Source: an uncultured bacterium
GTDB taxonomy: Bacteria; Bacillota_I; Bacilli_A; RFN20; CAG-826
Direction of reading: 5' to 3'
NCBI GenBank assembly: GCA_949300345.1
Contig: CASGDR010000007.1
Span: 1 to 64,000, forward strand
DNA: 64,000 nt
Shown: in pieces, positions 1 to 10,284 of the stretch
Layout of the letters: each line of letters opens with the position of its first letter
How positions within the stretch are numbered: the stretch's first letter is position 1
The notes under the pieces: generated by a model
The model's database searches: none
Told to the model about the DNA's origin: nothing
The model's input: only the letters and a program-made list of their open reading frames with translations
Position numbers and translations under genes: made by a program

Positions 1-1812
<1,812 letters not shown>

Positions 1813-1824
1813 GATCGTTCAACC

Positions 1825-1852
1825 AAAGGGGGTCCTTCGGGACCTCCTTTTT
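1825..1852 (+). terminator. Intrinsic terminator of ppdK
   Basis: An AGGGGGTCC arm, TTCG loop and GGACCTCCT arm lead into a T run, 13 bases after the ppdK stop. Confidence 0.85.
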
Positions 1853-1862
1853 CTATGGAATA

Positions 1863-1886
1863 AGAAAAAGCCCCCATAAGGGGCTT
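1863..1886 (-). terminator. Intrinsic terminator of the glmU operon
   Basis: Read on the minus strand, AAGCCCC and GGGGCTT arms flank a short loop and are followed by T5. It lies just beyond the glmU stop and converges with the ppdK terminator. Confidence 0.8.
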
Positions 1887-1904
1887 GGTTCTAGAAGGGG
1901 GTAG

Positions 1905-3302
1905 TTACTTCTTGTTTTTCTTATCGAGGGCCTTTTGCTTGAAGGTATCTGCAAAGCCTTCCTTGTTGGTCTGCCTTTCCCTAGCGATGGCCATGGCGTG
2001 GCCGGGCACGTCGTTGGTGATGGTAGAGCCTCCGGCCGTCATCGCGGATTCGCCGACGGTGACCGGGCTGATGATGAGAGTGCCCGAGCCGATGAAGGCA
2101 TGGTCTTTGATTTCGGAGTGGAATTTATTGACCCCATCGTAATTGGCGATGATGGTGCCGCATCCGATGTTGACGTCCTTGCCGATGTTGGAATCCCCGA
2201 TATAGGAGAGGTGGGCGCATTTGCTGGCTTCCCCGAAGGTTGAATTCTTGACCTCGTTGAAGTTGCCGATATGGGCATGGTCCATGATGAGGGCGCCTTT
2301 CCTGGCCCGGAAATAAGGTCCGACGTGGGCGTCGTTTCTGATTTCGGAATCCACGATGTGGGAATAGATGACTTTGTTGCGGTCGCCGATCTTCAGGTTG
2401 CTAAGATAGGTGTCGGGGCCGATTGTATTGCCTTCTCCGATTACGGTGTCCCCATAGATGTGGGTGCCGGGGTAGATGACCGTGTCGGCCCCGATTTTGA
2501 CCTTGGGTCCGATGTAGGTGTTCTTGGGATCGATGATGGTGACCCCGGAGAGCATAAGGCCCTCGTTGATGCGGTCACGGAGGATTTCCCCGGCCCTGGC
2601 AAGCTGCACCCTATCGTTGACCCCGAGGGTTTCGTCGAAGTCCTCGCAGGGCATCTGCCCGACCTTATAGCCCTTCTTGTTGAAGATGCCGACCAAGTCG
2701 GTCAGATAGTATTCGTGGGCCGCGTTTTCGGTGGATAGTAGGGGCAGGCAATCAAAGAGCTTTTTGTTATCGAAGACATAGACGCCGGCATTGATGACCT
2801 TGATGGCGTTTTCTTCTATCGAGCAGTCCTTTTGTTCCCTGATGGCCTTGACCTGACCATCCTCTTCGATGATGCGGCCATAACCCTTCGGATTTTCCAA
2901 AATCCCCGTCAAAATAGACATATCCATGCCGTTATTGAGGTGATAGTCGATTAGGTTTTGCAGGGTTTTCGAAGTCAGTAGGGGAGTGTCTCCGCAGGTG
3001 ATGAGAGTGATGCCCTCTTTGCCTTCAAGGACCGGGGCGGCCATCATGATCGCATGTCCGGTGCCTTTCTGTTCTAGTTGATAGACGACTTTGGAGTGGT
3101 CTTTGACGATGGCTTCGGAAGCCTTGGCCCCGTGACCGACCACGGTGACGATTTCCTCAAGCCCCAGGGGTTCTAGCGAATAGAGGACACATTTGACGAG
3201 AGGGGTCTCCAAGATAGGGAAGGAGACCTTGGAGATGTCGTCCCTTTTGGACTTCATCCTGGTGCCTTTTCCGGCGGCTAATATGATCGCGTACTTTTTC
3301 AT
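1905..3302 (-). CDS. glmU: Bifunctional GlcNAc-1-P uridylyltransferase / glucosamine-1-P acetyltransferase
   Basis: This makes UDP-GlcNAc, the precursor of peptidoglycan and surface glycans, in the cytosol. The N-terminal nucleotidyltransferase has LAAGKGTRM at about residues 8-16; the C-terminal half is the left-handed beta-helix of hexapeptide repeats (isoleucine-rich turns such as IGPKVKIGADTVIYPG) ending with the acetyltransferase residues in AHLSYIGDSNIG and GCGTIIANYDG. The 465 residues match the family (about 456). The start overlaps the ispE stop by 4 bases (ATGA), so the two are translationally coupled. It is the last gene of a minus-strand run and has its own terminator downstream. 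Confidence 0.97.
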   Translation of the reverse strand: MKKYAIILAAGKGTRMKSKRDDISKVSFPILETPLVKCVLYSLEPLGLEEIVTVVGHGAKASEAIVKDHSKVVYQLEQKGTGHAIMMAAPVLEGKEGITLITCGDTPLLTSKTLQNLIDYHLNNGMDMSILTGILENPKGYGRIIEEDGQVKAIREQKDCSIEENAIKVINAGVYVFDNKKLFDCLPLLSTENAAHEYYLTDLVGIFNKKGYKVGQMPCEDFDETLGVNDRVQLARAGEILRDRINEGLMLSGVTIIDPKNTYIGPKVKIGADTVIYPGTHIYGDTVIGEGNTIGPDTYLSNLKIGDRNKVIYSHIVDSEIRNDAHVGPYFRARKGALIMDHAHIGNFNEVKNSTFGEASKCAHLSYIGDSNIGKDVNIGCGTIIANYDGVNKFHSEIKDHAFIGSGTLIISPVTVGESAMTAGGSTITNDVPGHAMAIARERQTNKEGFADTFKQKALDKKNKK

Positions 3303-4147
3303 TTGATGGTTTTGGTCAATATGACATTGAGCCCTTTCTTTTCGTATTTCTTATAGGCGGCTTTGGCGATTTTGGGATCTTGGGTGAGGGCAAAGACGGC
3401 CGAACCCGAGCCCGACATGGCCACATAGAAGAAGCCGTCTTCCTTTAGCATGGAAATATATTCCCCGATGACGGGAAGGCGTTTCAAAGCGCAGGGATAT
3501 AGGTCGTTCCCGGCCCCTTCGGCGATGAGGGAGGGGTTTCCGGTTTCTAGTCCCTTGACTACCTTCCTGGTATCGATGGATAGCCTTTCGAACTCGTCGC
3601 AGTTCTTGTATACATCGGCGGTGGAGAGTCCCTCGTCGGGCTTAAGAAGCAGGACTTCATAGGAGTCCTTGGCCTTGATGGGGGTATCGATTTCCCCGAT
3701 TCCGGTGACTAGGGCCGGGGCACAGGCCAAGAAGTAGGGGACGTCCGCGCCAAGGGAGGCGCCGATGAGGTTGAGGGTCTCGCTAGGGGCATTGAGCTTG
3801 AGGATCTTATCGATGGCTAGCATCACCGCGGCCGCGTTGCTCGACCCGCCTCCGAGCCCGGCGGCAAAGGGGATTTCCTTATGGATGTGGATGATGAAAT
3901 TGTCATTGAAGCCAAAGTATTCCCTCATGGCCTGGACCGCTTTGGTGCAAAGATTGTGGTGCAGGGCATTGAGGTGGGGCTCGTCACAAGTGACGAAGGT
4001 ATCCTTCAGATAAGGGGTGTGGGTAATTTCAATGGTGTCATGAAGGGCTAGCGGCAGGTTGACCATTTCCAGATAATGGTATCCGTCATCCCTTTTTCCT
4101 TTGATTGACAGCGAGAGGTTGATCTTCGCGAACGATTTCACGATCAT
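3299..4147 (-). CDS. ispE: 4-diphosphocytidyl-2-C-methyl-D-erythritol kinase
   Basis: This GHMP kinase phosphorylates CDP-methylerythritol in the non-mevalonate isoprenoid pathway, feeding undecaprenyl carrier and quinone synthesis. The GHMP ATP-binding loop PFAAGLGGGSSNAAA lies near residues 92-106, the N-terminal KINLSL motif is present, and the C-terminal GSGSAVFAL motif near residue 245 is typical. Length 282 fits the family. It follows rsmA by 27 bases and overlaps glmU, matching the Bacillota order rnmV-rsmA-ispE. Its presence implies the organism uses the MEP pathway. Confidence 0.96.
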   Translation of the reverse strand: MIVKSFAKINLSLSIKGKRDDGYHYLEMVNLPLALHDTIEITHTPYLKDTFVTCDEPHLNALHHNLCTKAVQAMREYFGFNDNFIIHIHKEIPFAAGLGGGSSNAAAVMLAIDKILKLNAPSETLNLIGASLGADVPYFLACAPALVTGIGEIDTPIKAKDSYEVLLLKPDEGLSTADVYKNCDEFERLSIDTRKVVKGLETGNPSLIAEGAGNDLYPCALKRLPVIGEYISMLKEDGFFYVAMSGSGSAVFALTQDPKIAKAAYKKYEKKGLNVILTKTIK

Positions 4148-4174
4148 GGCAAAATTATTATCAAGGGTTTTGTC

Positions 4175-4978
4175 TCAATTTGAATAGCCAAGCAGGCATT
4201 TGAATAGATTTTCAAGGCTTTCCGGGCTTCTTTGTTCCGCCCTTGAGGCGGAATCCTCCCCCCAAGCGGCCAAAGCGGCCTTACAGGTCTCTTCCCCATA
4301 GGCTTTCTTCAGGTTATTTCCTAAGGTCTTCCTCCTACTGGCGAAAAGGGCATTCAAAAAGGCATAAAAACCCTTTATGTAATCCGATTTCCGTTCCTTT
4401 TTGGGGCTTAATGAAAAGACCAATGAATCGACATGGGGTGCCGGTGAAAAGGAGGAAGGGGGCACACTAAATTCCTTTTTCGCCTCGAAGAAGAGATCCA
4501 AAAGGATGCCAAGGGGCGAATAGTCCTTGCTGGAGGCTTTGGCAAATAGCCTTTCATAGGCTTCTTTTTGCACCATGAAGACGGCTTTGTTGCACATGGT
4601 GGCTTCAAGGACGAACTTTTCAATGATCTTCGTGGTGATGTAATAGGGGAGGTTTCCGATGATGCCTTGGTATGCGCTTAGGTCGCTTTTTAGGACATTC
4701 TCTTGGAAGAATCTATCTTCCTGTTCCGGAAAATCATTATGGAGTTTCACCAAAAGCCCTTCGTCGATATCGATGGCTTTGAAGTCATAGCCGCCTTCGA
4801 CTAGAAAATAGCTTAATGACCCAGCTCCAAAGCCGATTTCCAGCACCTTGCCTTCTTTAGGCAATAGGCCCACGATCCTTTCGGCCACATCAGAGTCGAT
4901 AAGAAAGTTCTGGCCTACCTCTTTTTTGGCTAAAAGGCGGTATTCCTTGATGGTTTGGAAATACTTGTCTTTGTTCAT
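4175..4978 (-). CDS. rsmA: 16S rRNA (adenine1518-N6/adenine1519-N6)-dimethyltransferase
   Basis: RsmA (KsgA) dimethylates two adenosines in the 3' helix of 16S rRNA late in 30S assembly. The SAM site EIGFGAGSLSYFL is at about residues 48-60, after the hallmark GQNFL segment, and the catalytic NLPYY motif is near residue 109. Length 267 is usual. The start overlaps the rnmV stop by 4 bases. The pairing with the 5S maturase RnmV is a conserved Bacillota arrangement that joins two rRNA maturation functions in one operon. Confidence 0.96.
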   Translation of the reverse strand: MNKDKYFQTIKEYRLLAKKEVGQNFLIDSDVAERIVGLLPKEGKVLEIGFGAGSLSYFLVEGGYDFKAIDIDEGLLVKLHNDFPEQEDRFFQENVLKSDLSAYQGIIGNLPYYITTKIIEKFVLEATMCNKAVFMVQKEAYERLFAKASSKDYSPLGILLDLFFEAKKEFSVPPSSFSPAPHVDSLVFSLSPKKERKSDYIKGFYAFLNALFASRRKTLGNNLKKAYGEETCKAALAAWGEDSASRAEQRSPESLENLFKCLLGYSN

Positions 4979-5511
4979 GCTATCTCCTTGGCTAGGTCTT
5001 TCTTGCTCAGTCCGGCTTTTCTAGCCCTATCCAAGAGTACCTTGCCCGAACCATATCCCAAATGGAGTTTTTCCATGAGCGCCTGCCTTTTGATAGAAGA
5101 ACCGTTTGACCCCGCAAGGCCGAGCTCGACCAGATCATAGTAGGTGAGACTGCTTTCCTTGGCTTTGGAATTGTCCAAGAGATGCTTCAAGGCCTCGATT
5201 ACGGCTTCTTGGTCGGATTCGGCCACGCCGACCTTGCCCCTAGCGATGCAGTCTTCCTTCTTCATGAAGGCGTGCTTGGACGAGGATATGGCTTCTTGGA
5301 TCTTGTTGCGGATCTGGGCACCGGGAAAATCAGGGTCGGTCAAAACGATGATGTCGCGGTCTTTGCTTGCTGTTTTGAGGTATTCTAGCGTTTCACATGG
5401 AACACTGGAGCCGTTTGTGATGATGATTTCACCATCAATGAACGCTGATAAAAAAGCCCTGTCCGTCTCTCCTTCCACCACAATGATTCCACTATGGGTA
5501 AACTTGCTCAT
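4975..5511 (-). CDS. rnmV: Ribonuclease M5 (5S rRNA maturation)
   Basis: This Toprim nuclease trims 5S rRNA precursors. The Toprim glutamate is in VVEGETDRAFL near residue 14, and the DxD-type motif is LTDPDFPGAQIRNKI near residues 57-71, the RNase M5 signature in which the usual DAD is DPD. Length 178 is normal. It sits between tatD and rsmA with 4-base overlaps on both sides. Confidence 0.95.
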   Translation of the reverse strand: MSKFTHSGIIVVEGETDRAFLSAFIDGEIIITNGSSVPCETLEYLKTASKDRDIIVLTDPDFPGAQIRNKIQEAISSSKHAFMKKEDCIARGKVGVAESDQEAVIEALKHLLDNSKAKESSLTYYDLVELGLAGSNGSSIKRQALMEKLHLGYGSGKVLLDRARKAGLSKKDLAKEIA

Positions 5512-6278
5512 AGTTTCACGTGGAAGAGATTTTGGAAGTTTTTGTCGGTGGCTTCCTCAAGCTCTTTTTCATCCATTTCGCGCAGGTGCGCGATTTCCTT
5601 TAATACCAACGGGATGTATGACGGATCGTTCCTTTGGCCTCGGTAGGGGTGGGGCGTGAGGTAGGGACTATCGGTTTCAAGAAGGATCCTATCCAACGGA
5701 CAGGCTGCAGCGCATTCCTTGGGGGTCTTGGCGTTCTTGAAGGTCGTGGTACCTCCGAATCCGAAATAAAAGCCAAGGTCGGCAAAGCCTTTGATCATCT
5801 CCGCCGAACCGGAGTAACAATGCATCACCCCATGGGCTTTGACGGGGTGTTCTTTTAGAAAGTCATAGATGTCCTGATTGGCATCCCTGGAGTGCACCGA
5901 AATAGGAAGGTTCAGTTCGTTGGCGAGTTCGATCTGGGCCAAAAACCACTTTTTTTGGTATTCGGACCATTCGTCTTTCTTATACCAATGGTAGTCCAGG
6001 CCGATTTCCCCGATGGCAATGACCTTGGGGTGCTTGGCTAGCTCCCTGATTTTGGCGAGTTCGGAAATATCCACGCCTTCGATGTTCTCTGGGTGGAAGC
6101 CTACCGCCGCATAGATGGCGGGGTGTTGGTCGGCCATGGCCAAAGCCATGACGGAGCTTTCCCAGTCATAGCCGATGCACAGCATCGTGTGCACCCCGGC
6201 GGATATGGCTTTGGAAATGACTTGGCCCAAATCGTCCTTGAAGGCCGGATCGTTTAGGTGGCAATGGGAATCGATCAT
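5508..6278 (-). CDS. tatD: TatD family metal-dependent DNase
   Basis: This is a TIM-barrel amidohydrolase-fold nuclease. It shows the N-terminal metal motif DSHCHL at residues 3-8, the carboxylate ligand region in IGEIGLDYH, the histidine in SVHSRDA, a further histidine in GVMHCYSG and the final aspartate in LLETDSPYL. Length 256 is typical. The gene starts 1 base after the mnmE stop and overlaps rnmV. The exact physiological substrate of TatD proteins (DNA repair, 3'-5' exonuclease) cannot be told from sequence. Confidence 0.94.
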   Translation of the reverse strand: MIDSHCHLNDPAFKDDLGQVISKAISAGVHTMLCIGYDWESSVMALAMADQHPAIYAAVGFHPENIEGVDISELAKIRELAKHPKVIAIGEIGLDYHWYKKDEWSEYQKKWFLAQIELANELNLPISVHSRDANQDIYDFLKEHPVKAHGVMHCYSGSAEMIKGFADLGFYFGFGGTTTFKNAKTPKECAAACPLDRILLETDSPYLTPHPYRGQRNDPSYIPLVLKEIAHLREMDEKELEEATDKNFQNLFHVKL

Positions 6279-6279
6279 C

Positions 6280-7599
6280 TTACTTACCTACGCAGAAGCG
6301 GGAGAAGATTTCCCCGCTGAGGTCATTATCTATTTCTTCGCCAAGGATTTCCCTAGCGAGGTTATAGGCGGTCAAAAGCCTGTTGGAGACCAAGTCGATG
6401 GGGGCGCCGGCGGCGATATCCTCCAAAACGCCTTCGAGTTCCTCGTCCATCCTTTTCAAAAGGCCGATTTCCCTCTTTGAATACAAAGAAGGGGAATCAA
6501 AGACATCCTTGGAGAGATTCAGTTTCTTTTTTATCTCCTCGATAAGGGGCGAGATGTCCTTGTTGAGGGCGGAGATATAAAGCTTTCCGTCTTCGTTCCT
6601 CGCAAGATCGGATTTGTTATAGACATCGATGCATAGCTTATTTGAAAGAAGGGTTTGGAGTTCTAGGCTGGATTCTTCTTTCCTTGAGGCATCGTGGACA
6701 TAGATGACCAAATCGGCTTCCTCTAGGGCCTCACGGCTCTTTTTGATGCCGAGGTTTTCGATCATGTCCTCGGATTTACGGAGTCCGGCGGTATCCAGAA
6801 ACCTGAATAACAGTCCGCCGATGATGGCTTCGCCCTCGACGATGTCCCTGGTCGTGCCCGGAATCGGGGAGACAATGGCCTTTTCCGAATCCAAAAAGGC
6901 ATTGAGCAAGGTGGACTTCCCGACATTGGGCTCGCCGACAATCGCGGCTTTGATGCCGTTTGATACCACCGCCCCGTCCTGACTTTTCTTGATAAGAGAG
7001 GCCAGTTTGGCGCGGATTTCCTTTGCTTTGCTTTCGATTTGCGAGGAATTCGCTTCTTCAAGGTCACTGTATTCAGGGTAATCGATATTGACTTCGATAA
7101 GGGAAAGCAGTTCGCCTAGATCCTCCTTGATGGGGATAAGCAAGGCGCTTGATTTCCCTTCAAGGGACAGTAGCGCCAAGCGCTTGGACTCATGGGACAA
7201 AGACTTGATGAGATCATCGACCGCGGAGGCCCTGACCAAGTCCATCTTGCCGTTATAGTAAGCCCGGGCGGTGAACTCCCCGGGGCCGGCTTCCCTAGCC
7301 CCCAGGGCGATATAGGCTTCGGTTATTTCCTTAACGATCAAAGGGGAACCGTGGCAGATGATTTCCACGACCTCTTCCCCGGTATAGCTCCTAGGCGATG
7401 GGTAGGCCAACAAGACCACCTGGTCGATGGGGTCTTCCTTATAGGAAAGGGTGCCTAAGAAAGAGGTTCGGGATTTGATGCCCGTTACCTTTTTGTCAAA
7501 GAGCTTGTCGGTAGCCTCAAAAGCCCCGTCCCCGGAAATCCTGATGATGGAGAGGGCGGAAACCAAATTTGGGGTAGCAGGGGCGATTATCAACTCCAT
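6280..7599 (-). CDS. mnmE: tRNA modification GTPase MnmE
   Basis: MnmE and MnmG install 5-carboxymethylaminomethyl groups at the wobble uridine of tRNAs. The N-terminal folate-binding domain contains IIRISG. The G domain has the P-loop GEPNVGKS at residues 222-229, the switch sequence DTAGLR and an NKSD motif. The protein ends in CVGK, the conserved CxGK Cys of the family. Length 439 is close to the usual 450-460. No Shine-Dalgarno sequence precedes the ATG: the khpB terminator hairpin and its T run end only 4-5 bases upstream. mnmG, often next to it, is not in this window. Confidence 0.96.
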   Translation of the reverse strand: MELIIAPATPNLVSALSIIRISGDGAFEATDKLFDKKVTGIKSRTSFLGTLSYKEDPIDQVVLLAYPSPRSYTGEEVVEIICHGSPLIVKEITEAYIALGAREAGPGEFTARAYYNGKMDLVRASAVDDLIKSLSHESKRLALLSLEGKSSALLIPIKEDLGELLSLIEVNIDYPEYSDLEEANSSQIESKAKEIRAKLASLIKKSQDGAVVSNGIKAAIVGEPNVGKSTLLNAFLDSEKAIVSPIPGTTRDIVEGEAIIGGLLFRFLDTAGLRKSEDMIENLGIKKSREALEEADLVIYVHDASRKEESSLELQTLLSNKLCIDVYNKSDLARNEDGKLYISALNKDISPLIEEIKKKLNLSKDVFDSPSLYSKREIGLLKRMDEELEGVLEDIAAGAPIDLVSNRLLTAYNLAREILGEEIDNDLSGEIFSRFCVGK

Positions 7600-7603
7600 C
7601 TTT

Positions 7604-7630
7604 TTAAAAAAAGCGGGTTCATACCCGCTT
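7604..7630 (-). terminator. Intrinsic terminator between khpB and mnmE
   Basis: On the minus strand AAGCGGGT, a short loop and ACCCGCTT are followed by a T run. The 5' arm overlaps the khpB stop codon and the T run ends just before the mnmE ATG, so almost the whole 29-base gap is terminator. Confidence 0.8.
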
Positions 7631-8228
7631 AGTCGACATAGCTGATGACCACGGCCCTATCGGAACCTTCGCCGACGGACTCGGTGAAGATGTGGTCCCA
7701 ATTGGCCAGGGTCGTATGGACGATGCGCCTCTCGTCGGGGGTCATCGGTTCAAGGGTGGCCGAGATGCGGGTGCGGGAAACTTCCTTGGCCGTCCTCTTC
7801 GACATCTGGGCAATGCGGTAGTACTTGTCTTCCTTGTAGCCATTGACGTCGAGCAGGATCCTGAAGCGGTGGTGGAACCGGCTGGAAACGGCCAGCTTGA
7901 CCAACTCATTGAGCGACTGCAGGGTCTTGCCGCCTTTTCCGATCAGAATCGGGTTGCGGGGGGAGTTGAGGGTGATGCGGATGATTCCGTCTTCGATTTC
8001 CTCGGCGAACTCGAGTTCCACGCCCATGCCGCCGACGGCGGTGCGCAGATATTCCTCGGCATATTCGCAGGCATCGTTTTCGTCATAGACTTCGATGATG
8101 GCCTTTTTGGAGAAGAGGCCTTTCTTCTCCTCGACGACCTTATAGATGATTTCGCTTTTTTGCTTGCCGAGGTCTACAGCGGCCGACTCAACGGCCTCTT
8201 CAATGGTTTTGGCAGAGTACTGGTGCAT
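7629..8228 (-). CDS. khpB: RNA-binding protein KhpB (Jag/EloR)
   Basis: KhpB is a cytosolic RNA-binding protein that partners KhpA and affects cell elongation in Bacillota. Three domains are visible: the Jag_N domain at residues 1-50 (YSAKTIEEAVESAA, GLFSKKA), a KH domain with the GKGG loop in ILIGKGGKTLQSL, and a C-terminal R3H domain with the RxxxH motif in DERRIVH. Length 199 fits. The gene lies 2 bases after yidC, the standard yidC-khpB pairing. Confidence 0.94.
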   Translation of the reverse strand: MHQYSAKTIEEAVESAAVDLGKQKSEIIYKVVEEKKGLFSKKAIIEVYDENDACEYAEEYLRTAVGGMGVELEFAEEIEDGIIRITLNSPRNPILIGKGGKTLQSLNELVKLAVSSRFHHRFRILLDVNGYKEDKYYRIAQMSKRTAKEVSRTRISATLEPMTPDERRIVHTTLANWDHIFTESVGEGSDRAVVISYVD

Positions 8229-8230
8229 TG

Positions 8231-9811
8231 TTAATACTTCCTTTCCTTTTTCTTTTGGGTCTTAAGCAAGATGACGTGCATGATGAGGGTTTGGGCAATC
8301 TGCATTAGGGAGCCGACGAACCAATAGAAGGCCATGGCCGACACCAGGAAGAAGCCCATGAAGATGGTGAAGATGCTCATGCCGATCATCATCCACCTGG
8401 TGGTCTTCTGCTGCTTTTCCATGGCCGGGTTGCGGGTGAGCCTAGCCACCTTCTTGGTGCGCTTCTTCTGCAGTATCTGAGGGACCATCATCGCGAGGAT
8501 CTGTCCGGCTGCCATAAGCAGGAACATGACTAGGGCAGTCCACCATCCGTTGGTGTTCAGATACCAGGTTCCCGAGAAATCGAACAAGGCCGACTGGATG
8601 GTCTTGGCCAAAGAGAGGTTCAGGAACAAGCCCGAAGAAAGGGCCGAAGAGCCCTGGAAGGCCGCCCAGACACAGATGAACAAGGGGAATTGGATTACCA
8701 ACGGCAATAACAGGGATAGGAACGGATGGATCTTGTTTCTCTTATATAGGGCCATCTGCTCCTGCGCCAAGCGGGCCTTTTGGGCCTGGTTGGTATTGGC
8801 GTTGGGGTATTTGGCCTGTAGCTTGGCTAGTTGTGGTTGCAAAGCCTGCATCTTCTGTTGGTTCATGGTCGAGGGGAAGGAAATGCCCATGAAGAGCAAC
8901 CTGATGACGACCGTGACGACAAGTAGAGCGAGCAGCTGGGCGGCGCCGGATAGCAAGGGGTCGATGGAATAGGCCAGGCTATCGGTGGCCCAGGCGATCG
9001 GGTAAATCAGTAGCCCTTCGAGGAAACCGCGGCTCCAGGCGTAGGAATAATCCTTGGCTTCGATGGCCACGGTCCAGTTCTCGTCAGCCCCGTAATGGCC
9101 ATAGTAGCCGTCTTGGGTGGCGATGCAGGAACGGGCACTGGTGATACGGTTGAGGGTCGTGTCCTTGTATAGGGTCAGGAAGTCGGAAGTGGGGCAGTTG
9201 AGATAACCTAGGCCCGGCTCGTCGGAGGCTTTGAACTCCTCAAGCCAAGCGTCGTAATAGCCCCAGAGGACCTGGTTGTCGCTAGGACCGAAGAACTTCA
9301 GGTAGCCGAATTGCCTAAGGGCAGCGGCTTCGGGTTCCTTGAGGTTGCCCTCACTATCGTAGGCCGAAACATATTCGGCGCTGATGGTCTCGCGGGTAAG
9401 ACCGAGGTCGGGGTGATCGGCGATATAGGCATCGACGGCGATTTCGACGACCTTCTGGTCAATGGCGGCGAAATAGGTCTGGGTAGGGATGGGATAGCCG
9501 TTGCTTTTGGCGGCGGAAATGACGCTGGTGGATAGGAAATCGGCACCGATGGCTCCGTATTCCCCCTCTTCGGTGATGGGTACATAGGCATAGAGGTTGT
9601 CATTGCCTTCGAATACCTGCTTGGCGGAGTCCCGATAGCTTTCGGGGACTTCCTCAAGGGAAGAAACGTAAGTGGTGATGCCTTGTTCGTAGGGATATAG
9701 GAGGTTGGCTTGGTCGCTTGTGCTGCAGAAGGTGTTGGTGCAGGAACTCAAAAGCAAAAGACCCAGACCTAGGCCTACTCCCAGTAGCAGCGTTTTGTTA
9801 GACTTCTTCAA
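8231..9811 (-). CDS. yidC: YidC/OxaA membrane protein insertase with large extracytoplasmic domain
   Basis: YidC inserts membrane proteins alone or with Sec. The N-terminus is a lipoprotein signal ending in the lipobox LLSSC (Cys near residue 24). About 240 hydrophilic residues follow before the insertase core, which begins near residue 270 and has the usual five membrane segments, the positively charged QQKMQALQPQLAKLQAKYP stretch, and a basic tail. At 526 residues it is about twice the size of SpoIIIJ-type Bacillota proteins (255-290). The start is TTG at 9811, with GGAG about 10 bases upstream inside rnpA, which it overlaps by 14 bases. The insertase call is secure; the role of the extra domain is unknown. 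Confidence 0.92.
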   Translation of the reverse strand: MKKSNKTLLLGVGLGLGLLLLSSCTNTFCSTSDQANLLYPYEQGITTYVSSLEEVPESYRDSAKQVFEGNDNLYAYVPITEEGEYGAIGADFLSTSVISAAKSNGYPIPTQTYFAAIDQKVVEIAVDAYIADHPDLGLTRETISAEYVSAYDSEGNLKEPEAAALRQFGYLKFFGPSDNQVLWGYYDAWLEEFKASDEPGLGYLNCPTSDFLTLYKDTTLNRITSARSCIATQDGYYGHYGADENWTVAIEAKDYSYAWSRGFLEGLLIYPIAWATDSLAYSIDPLLSGAAQLLALLVVTVVIRLLFMGISFPSTMNQQKMQALQPQLAKLQAKYPNANTNQAQKARLAQEQMALYKRNKIHPFLSLLLPLVIQFPLFICVWAAFQGSSALSSGLFLNLSLAKTIQSALFDFSGTWYLNTNGWWTALVMFLLMAAGQILAMMVPQILQKKRTKKVARLTRNPAMEKQQKTTRWMMIGMSIFTIFMGFFLVSAMAFYWFVGSLMQIAQTLIMHVILLKTQKKKERKY

Positions 9812-10142
9812 TTTTGCTTGCTCCGATGGCTTTTAGGCCGCCGACCAGCTCGTCCTTATTGGCGCGGAACTTTTCGGTATCGTAGGAATACCGGGCCAAT
9901 ACGATAAGGTCGATGGGTGTATCCATGACCAGGTTTTCGTCGAGGATGGAGCGGATCTGGCGTTTGATGAGGTTGCGGGTGACGGCGTTGCCGTTCTTCT
10001 TGCTGACCGTGATCCCGACCCTGGCCCGTCCGTCTTTGCGGACTAGGTAGTGCAAGGCAATGTTCTTGCCGTGGTAACGCTGGCCCTTCTTGGCGATCTG
10101 GGCGAATTCTTCGTGCTTGAGGATCCGGTCCGCTTTCTTCAT
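9798..10142 (-). CDS. rnpA: Ribonuclease P protein component
   Basis: The protein subunit of RNase P, which removes 5' leaders from pre-tRNAs. The conserved RNR-type basic helix is present as NAVTRNLIKRQIR, following the RVGITVSKKNG strand. I place the start at 10142 (MKKADRILKHEEF), where family members normally begin; a longer in-frame start at 10178 would overlap rpmH. From 10142 the product is 114 residues. It lies 4 bases after rpmH and overlaps yidC. Confidence 0.95.
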   Translation of the reverse strand: MKKADRILKHEEFAQIAKKGQRYHGKNIALHYLVRKDGRARVGITVSKKNGNAVTRNLIKRQIRSILDENLVMDTPIDLIVLARYSYDTEKFRANKDELVGGLKAIGASKIEEV

Positions 10143-10146
10143 TGTG

Positions 10147-10284
10147 CTAGGCGGTAAGCTTTTCGCGGCCTTTGGCACGGCGGCGGGCGATGACCTTGCG
10201 TCCGTTGGGGGTGGACATGCGGGCCCTGAATCCGTTCACGTTCTTATGCTTGCGTTCGGAGGGCTGGTAGGTTTTCTTTGACAT
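10147..10284 (-). CDS. rpmH: 50S ribosomal protein L34
   Basis: The 45-codon frame encodes [15 protein letters not shown] and continues through the Arg/Lys-rich L34 signature ([20 protein letters not shown]). AAGGAGAA lies 9 bases before the ATG. L34 next to the origin, divergent from dnaA, is the classic bacterial arrangement. It is too short to be found by length-limited gene searches. Confidence 0.97.
   Translation of the reverse strand: MSKKTYQPSERKHKNVNGFRARMSTPNGRKVIARRRAKGREKLTA

Noticed and set aside
4175-4978. Possible ermA-type resistance methyltransferase
   Set aside because: NLPYY, overall sequence and the rnmV-rsmA-ispE order identify the housekeeping RsmA.
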